Of a DNA stretch of 10,120 bases, positions 6,214 to 10,120 are shown piece by piece (the stretch's first letter is position 1; each line of letters opens with the position of its first letter). Under the pieces are notes generated by a model, which had not been told where the DNA came from, searched no databases, and saw only the letters and a list, made by a program, of their open reading frames with translations. Source of the DNA: Actinomycetota bacterium (GTDB lineage Bacteria; Actinomycetota; Thermoleophilia; Gaiellales; Gaiellaceae); the NCBI GenBank assembly GCA_003136795.1, contig PLDP01000014.1:1-10120 (forward strand), read 5' to 3'. The position numbers and the translations under genes are program-made.

Positions 6214-6836
6214 GTCAGCCCGATCCACGCGCCGCTGGCGACGAGCACGACAGCGCTGGCGGGAGCCAGCCGCTCGCCGCCCGGCAGCAGCTTCTCGGCC
6301 AGCACGGCCGCGGCGACGAGGGCCATCCAGACGACGTTCATCATCCCGAGCGCGAGCAGCACGACCATCAGCCCCGCACAGCAGCCGACGCAGTAAGCGC
6401 CGTGGATGATCCCGACGCGCAGCGGGCTCTCGCCCGCATGGTCGCGCAGGAAGCCGAGCGGGTTGCGGCAGCGCCGCAGGCAGGCGTGCTTGAGGGGCAG
6501 CACCTGGTACACCCCGGCCGCGACGAGCAGGGCGCCGGTCGCAGGCCAGGCGACAAGCGACCCGATCCAGTACGCGGCCGCGCCGAAGGCGGTCCACGCG
6601 AGCAGGTAGCCGACCGCAAAGAGCGGCGTCGCCGCTGAGCTGGAGAGGCGGTCGACGAGCAGCAACATCGGCGCGGCGGACGGCAGCATCATCGCCACCG
6701 TCATCACGACCCACAGGCTCAGGTACGGCCAGATGCCGGCGGCCATCATCCCGTCCGTCTGTTTCAGGACGAGCGCCCAGGCGAGCACCACGACCCCGAG
6801 CAGTGCCGAACCGAGACCGATGCGGCGGGCGGTCAC
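6210..6836 (-). CDS. DUF2182 predicted metal-binding integral membrane protein
   Basis: The protein is 208 aa from the GTG at 6836-6834 (VTARRIGLGSALLG). It has about six hydrophobic segments (roughly 7-24, 36-60, 71-90, 95-113, 138-163, 168-185) plus a short C-terminal one (191-206). Family hallmarks are the Met/Pro-rich segment VAMMLPSAAPM (47-57), H117-A-C119-x3-C123 in LPLKHACLRRCRNPLGFL, and H145-x3-C149-x2-C152-C153 in HGAYCVGCCAG. These His/Cys/Met residues in membrane helices are why the family is called a predicted metal-binding membrane protein; transport or insertion of a metal is inference. The same frame stays open far upstream inside the malate dehydrogenase gene, but that part is a shadow. 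The GTG lies 20 bp after the mdh stop, with only a weak GGGG upstream. The stop overlaps the DUF1326 start. Confidence 0.86.
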   Translation of the reverse strand: MTARRIGLGSALLGVVVLAWALVLKQTDGMMAAGIWPYLSLWVVMTVAMMLPSAAPMLLLVDRLSSSAATPLFAVGYLLAWTAFGAAAYWIGSLVAWPATGALLVAAGVYQVLPLKHACLRRCRNPLGFLRDHAGESPLRVGIIHGAYCVGCCAGLMVVLLALGMMNVVWMALVAAAVLAEKLLPGGERLAPASAVVLVASGAWIGLT

Positions 6837-6856
6837 GCGTCGAGAATACCCCGTCG

Positions 6857-7786
6857 CTACGTGGTGAGAACGCCCACGACTTCGCGGACCGCATCGGCGC
6901 TTCGGCCGAGCGCCTCCTGCTCCGCGGCGTCGAGGTCGACCTCGAGGATCTGCTCGATCCCCTGCGAGCCGAGCTTCACCGGCACGCCCATGTAGAGGCC
7001 GTCGATGCCGTACTCGCCCTCGAGGAACGCGGTGCATGGGAGCACGCGCTTCTCGTCGAGCACGATCGAGTCGACCATCTGCGCGGCCGCGGCGCCCGGC
7101 GCGTACCAGGCGGAGGTGCCGAGCAACTGCACGAGCTCGCCGCCGCCTTTGGCGGTGCGCTCGACCATCGCGGCGATCTGCTCCTCGGAGACGAGCTTGC
7201 GGATCGGCACGCCGCCGACCGTGGTGGCGGAGATGATCGAGACCATCTGGTCGCCGTGGCCGCCGAGCACGACCGCGCTGACGTCCTTGACCGACGCGCC
7301 GGTCTCCCACGCGATGAACGTCTGCAGGCGGGCGGTGTCGAGAATCCCCGCCTGGCCGAACACGCGCTCCTTCGGGAAGCCGGAGACGTTCTTCGCGACG
7401 TGGCACATCGCGTCGAGCGGGTTCGAGACGACGATCAGGATCGTGTCCGGGCTCTGCGCGACGACCTTCTCGGTGACGTCCTTGACGATCTTCTCGTTCG
7501 TCTGCACGAGGTCGTCGCGGCTCATACCGGGCGAGCGGGGAAGGCCGGCGGTGATCACGACGACGTCGGAGCCCGCCGTCGGCGCGTAGTCGTTCGACCC
7601 GGTGACGCTGGGCTCGTAGCCGAGCACCGCGCCCATCTGGTTGATGTCGAGCGCCTTGCCCTGCGGCAGGCCCTCCTTGATGTCGACGAGGACGATGTCG
7701 GCGTAGTCGCGCTGTGCAAGTACCTGCGCGCACGTCGCGCCCACGTTCCCTGCGCCGACGACCGTGATCTTCCGCCTCTTGCTCAC
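6857..7786 (-). CDS. mdh: Malate dehydrogenase, NAD-dependent, LDH-like type
   Basis: The protein is 309 aa and interconverts malate and oxaloacetate with NAD(H) in the TCA cycle. The N-terminal Rossmann motif is GAGNVG (11-16). D35 at the end of the second strand favours NAD over NADP. In the active-site loop R84 ([11 protein letters not shown]) marks a malate and not a lactate dehydrogenase, since LDH has Gln here; R90 and N122 (VSNPLD) bind substrate. D150 and H177 (LGGHGDQM) form the proton relay, and R153 (DTAR) holds the carboxylate. The length is typical of the tetrameric LDH-like MDH group. The GTG start overlaps the isocitrate dehydrogenase stop by 4 bp (GTGA) and is preceded by a perfect GGAGG, so it is both coupled and independently initiated. 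Confidence 0.97.
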   Translation of the reverse strand: MSKRRKITVVGAGNVGATCAQVLAQRDYADIVLVDIKEGLPQGKALDINQMGAVLGYEPSVTGSNDYAPTAGSDVVVITAGLPRSPGMSRDDLVQTNEKIVKDVTEKVVAQSPDTILIVVSNPLDAMCHVAKNVSGFPKERVFGQAGILDTARLQTFIAWETGASVKDVSAVVLGGHGDQMVSIISATTVGGVPIRKLVSEEQIAAMVERTAKGGGELVQLLGTSAWYAPGAAAAQMVDSIVLDEKRVLPCTAFLEGEYGIDGLYMGVPVKLGSQGIEQILEVDLDAAEQEALGRSADAVREVVGVLTT

Positions 7787-8871
7787 TTTGAAGCCTCCAA
7801 TTGTTCGATGATCGCGTCCGCGTACTCGCTCGTCCCGACCGCGGTCGGGTCGTCGCGCGACGCCTTCATGTCGTAGGTGACCCGGTCGCCCTCGCGGATC
7901 ACGTCGGCGACCGCAGCCTCGAGTCTCCGCGCCGCGTCGCGCTCACCGAGGTGGTCGAGCATCAGCTTGCCCGAGAGGATCATCGCGGTCGGGTTGACCT
8001 TGTTCTGGCCCTTGTACTTCGGGGCGGAGCCGTGCGTCGCCTCGAAGACGGCGACGTCGGCGCCGATGTTCGCGCCCGGCGCGACGCCGAGCCCGCCGAC
8101 GAGGCCGGCGGTCAGGTCGCTCAGGATGTCGCCGTAGAGATTCGGCAGCACGAGCACGTCGAACTCCTGCGGGCGCTGGACGAGACCCATGCACGTCGCG
8201 TCGACGAGGTTCTCCCACGGCTCGATCTCCGGATAGCCGGCCGCGATCTCGCGGAAGACCTCGAGGAAGAGCCCGTCCGTGAACTTCATGATGTTCGCCT
8301 TCGTCACGCACGAGACGCGCTTGCGGCCGTGCTCGCGCGCGTACTCGAACGCGAAGCGGATGATCCGCTCGGAGGCCGTGCGGCTGATCGGCTTGATCGA
8401 GATGCCGGAGTCGGCGGGGATCTGCCTCTTCTGGAGCTGGTTGAGCTCTCCGATCACACGCGCCGCCTCAGGGGTGCCGACCTCGTACTCGATCCCGGCG
8501 TAGAGGTCTTCCGTGTTCTCGCGCACGATCACGAGGTCGACGTTCTCATAGCGCGAACGCACTCCCTCGTAGCTCTTGCAGGGCCGCAGGCACGCATAGA
8601 GGCCCAGCTCGTAGCGGAGCGCCACGTTCACCGAGCGGAAGCCCGTGCCGATCGGCGTCGTGATCGGCCCCTTGAGCGCCACCTTGTTCTCCTTGACCGA
8701 CGCGAGCGTCTCGTCCGGGAGCGGGGTGCCTGCCTCCTCCATCACGTCGACGCCGGCGTGGCGGACGTCCCAGTCGAACCCGACACCGGTCGCCTCGAGC
8801 ACGCGGCGGGCTGCCTCCGTGAGCTCCGGGCCGGTCCCGTCGCCGGGGATGAGGGTGACACGGTGCGCCAT
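7783..8871 (-). CDS. icd: Isocitrate dehydrogenase, short form, with NADP-type cofactor residues
   Basis: The protein is 362 aa, starting at the ATG at 8871-8869 ([16 protein letters not shown]). The frame extends a further 13 codons to a GTG at 8910, but the family motif begins right after this ATG. It oxidatively decarboxylates isocitrate to 2-oxoglutarate. Compared with E. coli Icd (numbers from memory), S80, N82, R86, R96 (RSVNVALR...LRP), R117 (RENTEDLY) and Y124 match S113, N115, R119, R129, R153 and Y160. K191, D224, D248 and D252 match K230, D283, D307 and D311. This argues for isocitrate and against isopropylmalate. [15 protein letters not shown] gives K285, Y286 and V292 at the NADP positions 344, 345 and 351, and Y333 fits 391; the 395 arginine is absent (A337, with K336 beside it). 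The enzyme is about 55 residues shorter than E. coli Icd, nearer to IDH3/IMDH size. It is the first gene of the operon. Confidence 0.94.
   Translation of the reverse strand: MAHRVTLIPGDGTGPELTEAARRVLEATGVGFDWDVRHAGVDVMEEAGTPLPDETLASVKENKVALKGPITTPIGTGFRSVNVALRYELGLYACLRPCKSYEGVRSRYENVDLVIVRENTEDLYAGIEYEVGTPEAARVIGELNQLQKRQIPADSGISIKPISRTASERIIRFAFEYAREHGRKRVSCVTKANIMKFTDGLFLEVFREIAAGYPEIEPWENLVDATCMGLVQRPQEFDVLVLPNLYGDILSDLTAGLVGGLGVAPGANIGADVAVFEATHGSAPKYKGQNKVNPTAMILSGKLMLDHLGERDAARRLEAAVADVIREGDRVTYDMKASRDDPTAVGTSEYADAIIEQLEASK
7794..7798 (-). promoter_or_regulatory. Ribosome-binding site of mdh inside the end of the isocitrate dehydrogenase gene
   Basis: On the minus strand GGAGG is followed by 7 nt and then GTG. 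It lies within the last codons of the upstream gene and fixes the mdh start at 7786. Confidence 0.75.
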
Positions 8872-8981
8872 TGCGCGGGCCAGCGTACACATCGCGAGGA
8901 CACGTCCCACCCGGAACGAGGATGCCGCTCGCCATGTCTCGGTGATCGACGCGATGCCCGCGGCCGATTTGGATGAGAGCC
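8872..8981. promoter_or_regulatory. Divergent intergenic region between the icd operon and the TPR gene
   Basis: This 110-bp gap must drive the six-gene minus-strand operon and probably the plus-strand TPR gene. On the minus strand TACGCT (8887-8882) fits TAnnnT and ends 10 nt before the icd ATG, with a poor GTGGGA 17 nt further up. With no Shine-Dalgarno sequence before the ATG, a leaderless icd message is possible. I see no convincing operator or plus-strand promoter. Confidence 0.3.
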
Positions 8982-10120
8982 ATGGACAGCTCTGCGGAAC
9001 TCCAACACCTCCCGCCCGTCACGCCCCGGCTGGTCGAGCCGCCGGCCCGTGGCGATCATGCGGACACGGTGGCCGCGCTCGCGCACGCCGAGCGGCTTTC
9101 CGGCGAGCACCGCTACGCCGAGGCGATCGCAGTGCTCGGCGACGTCCAGATTCCATCCTCCTCGGCGCCGGAGCTCGCCCTGCGCGTCCTCTTCTCCGAA
9201 GCGTGGTCGCGGATGTACCTCGGACAGCTCGGCTCCGCAGTTGCGACGCTCGAGCGCGCACGTGCCCTTGCCGAAGGGCCGTCGTTCACCGACCTCGACC
9301 GCGCAGAAGCGCTCTTCCGGCTCGGCTGCTGCCGCGTCAAGCTCTCGAAGATCTCGAACGCCGTCGCGCTGTTCACCGCCGCGCTCGGTCTCGTGGACGA
9401 GGGAACCGTCAACGGCGACCGGCTGCGGTCGCGCATCTTCGACTGGCGCTCCCGCTGCTACCAGCTCCAGCGCGAGTGGGAGGCCGCCCAGGTCGACGCC
9501 GAACGTTCGCTCGAGCTCGCACACTCGGTCGGCGCAGACCGGCTCGTCGTCCTCGCGAAGATGCAGTGCTCGATCGTCGCGGAGCGCCGAGGCGAACGGC
9601 TGCTCGCGCGCTACTACGCCGACGGCGCCCGCACGCTCGCCGCCTCGATCGGCGACCGCCAGACCGAGGCGCGCCTGCTGAACAACCTCGGCGGCCTCAG
9701 CTTCCTGCTCGGCGACCCGGCCGAGGCGGTGGCCTTCCTCACGGAGTCGTTCGCGCTGTCGCTGGAGATCGGAAACCTCGCGGACGCGGCGCAGGCCGTC
9801 TCGTCGCTCGCGCAGGTGCACCTTCGCTGCAACGCGCCCCAGCTTGCCGAAGAGCAGGCGCGCCATGCGCTGTCGATCCTCGAGGGACGTGAGGACTATC
9901 GCGACGAGCGCGGGAACGCCCACCTCGTCCTCGGCCGCGCGCTCCTCATGCAGGAGCGAAGCGACGAGGCGATGACGGAGTTCGCCGCCGCCGAATGGCT
10001 GTACGAGGCGATCGGCTCGGCGAGCCATCTCGCTGCGGCCTGGACCGCGCAAGGCGACGCGTATGAGCGCGACGGCGACCTCGAAGCGGCGGCAACGCTC
10101 TTCCGGCGCGCGGCCGAATC
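8982..10120 (+). CDS. Tetratricopeptide-repeat protein (3' end cut by window edge)
   Basis: From the ATG at 8982 the frame is open to the window end for 379 codons ([17 protein letters not shown]...). An in-frame ATG three codons upstream at 8973 is the only alternative, as a stop lies at 8943-8945; neither has a strong ribosome-binding site. From about residue 28 the protein is all helical, with helix pairs repeating every ~40 residues: about 65-98, 106-139, 147-180, 188-221, 228-261, 268-301, 308-341 and 348-379. The clearest is [19 protein letters not shown] (231-249), which has the TPR W/L-G-Y/F-A pattern. The ~40-residue period with long second helices resembles the TPR arrays of MalT/AfsR/XRE-TPR signalling regulators. 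Here no HTH precedes the array and no TM helix or signal peptide is seen. It is probably a cytosolic scaffold or peptide-sensing protein; any C-terminal effector lies beyond the window. It is divergent from icd. Confidence 0.87.
   Translation, partial: MDSSAELQHLPPVTPRLVEPPARGDHADTVAALAHAERLSGEHRYAEAIAVLGDVQIPSSSAPELALRVLFSEAWSRMYLGQLGSAVATLERARALAEGPSFTDLDRAEALFRLGCCRVKLSKISNAVALFTAALGLVDEGTVNGDRLRSRIFDWRSRCYQLQREWEAAQVDAERSLELAHSVGADRLVVLAKMQCSIVAERRGERLLARYYADGARTLAASIGDRQTEARLLNNLGGLSFLLGDPAEAVAFLTESFALSLEIGNLADAAQAVSSLAQVHLRCNAPQLAEEQARHALSILEGREDYRDERGNAHLVLGRALLMQERSDEAMTEFAAAEWLYEAIGSASHLAAAWTAQGDAYERDGDLEAAATLFRRAAE

Noticed and set aside
6210..7733. 507-aa minus-strand frame suggesting a fusion of an upstream Arg-rich region to DUF2182
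   Set aside because: The upstream part is an alternative frame of mdh. The real DUF2182 gene begins at the GTG at 6836, right before its first hydrophobic helix.
7801..8976. 391-aa plus-strand frame antisense to isocitrate dehydrogenase
   Set aside because: The icd gene carries all the catalytic residues; the antisense frame is an Arg/Asp/Val-rich shadow.

Overview
The window is GC-rich, densely packed bacterial DNA with strong G/C bias at third codon positions, GTG as well as ATG starts, and several genes overlapping by 4 bp. The gene content (OmpR/sensor-kinase pair, an extracytoplasmic PDZ-Lon protease of the YlbL type, a DUF1326/DUF2182 pair, an LDH-like malate dehydrogenase next to a short isocitrate dehydrogenase) suggests an actinobacterium. 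A deep-branching class such as Thermoleophilia is my best guess, but this is an inference from style and not a database result. I see no tRNA, rRNA, CRISPR array, IS element or prophage gene, and no gene-free stretch longer than 145 bp.

Layout: (1) Positions 1-656, minus strand: an OmpR-family response regulator whose C-terminal end runs off the window. (2) From 737, plus strand: a 7-TM histidine kinase divergent from the regulator, then a LysN/MocR-like PLP aminotransferase only 9 bp downstream. (3) On the minus strand, meeting the aminotransferase tail to tail with a 6-bp gap, a 57-aa Cys-rich protein with its own ribosome-binding site and a plausible promoter. (4) A 145-bp intergenic stretch upstream of it, AT-richer than the rest, carrying two copies of a 16-bp palindromic box and of a TCTAAAC heptamer. 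(5) A six-gene minus-strand operon running from 8871 down to 3849: isocitrate dehydrogenase, malate dehydrogenase, DUF2182 membrane protein, DUF1326 protein, atypical SDR, PDZ-Lon protease. Three of its five junctions are 4-bp start/stop overlaps and the other two gaps are 20 and 23 bp. (6) Divergent from the operon, from 8982 on the plus strand, a TPR-repeat protein that runs off the right edge.

How they may work together: the first two operon genes catalyse two oxidative steps of the TCA cycle. They are followed by a probable metal-handling pair (Cys-rich DUF1326 plus polytopic DUF2182 with His/Cys motifs) whose function is not established. The SDR has a non-canonical catalytic motif and is translationally coupled to a membrane-anchored protease. 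The least explained items are the DUF1326/DUF2182 pair, the 57-aa Cys protein with the paired palindromes upstream, the SDR lacking the YxxxK tyrosine and lysine, and the short isocitrate dehydrogenase carrying NADP-type cofactor residues.
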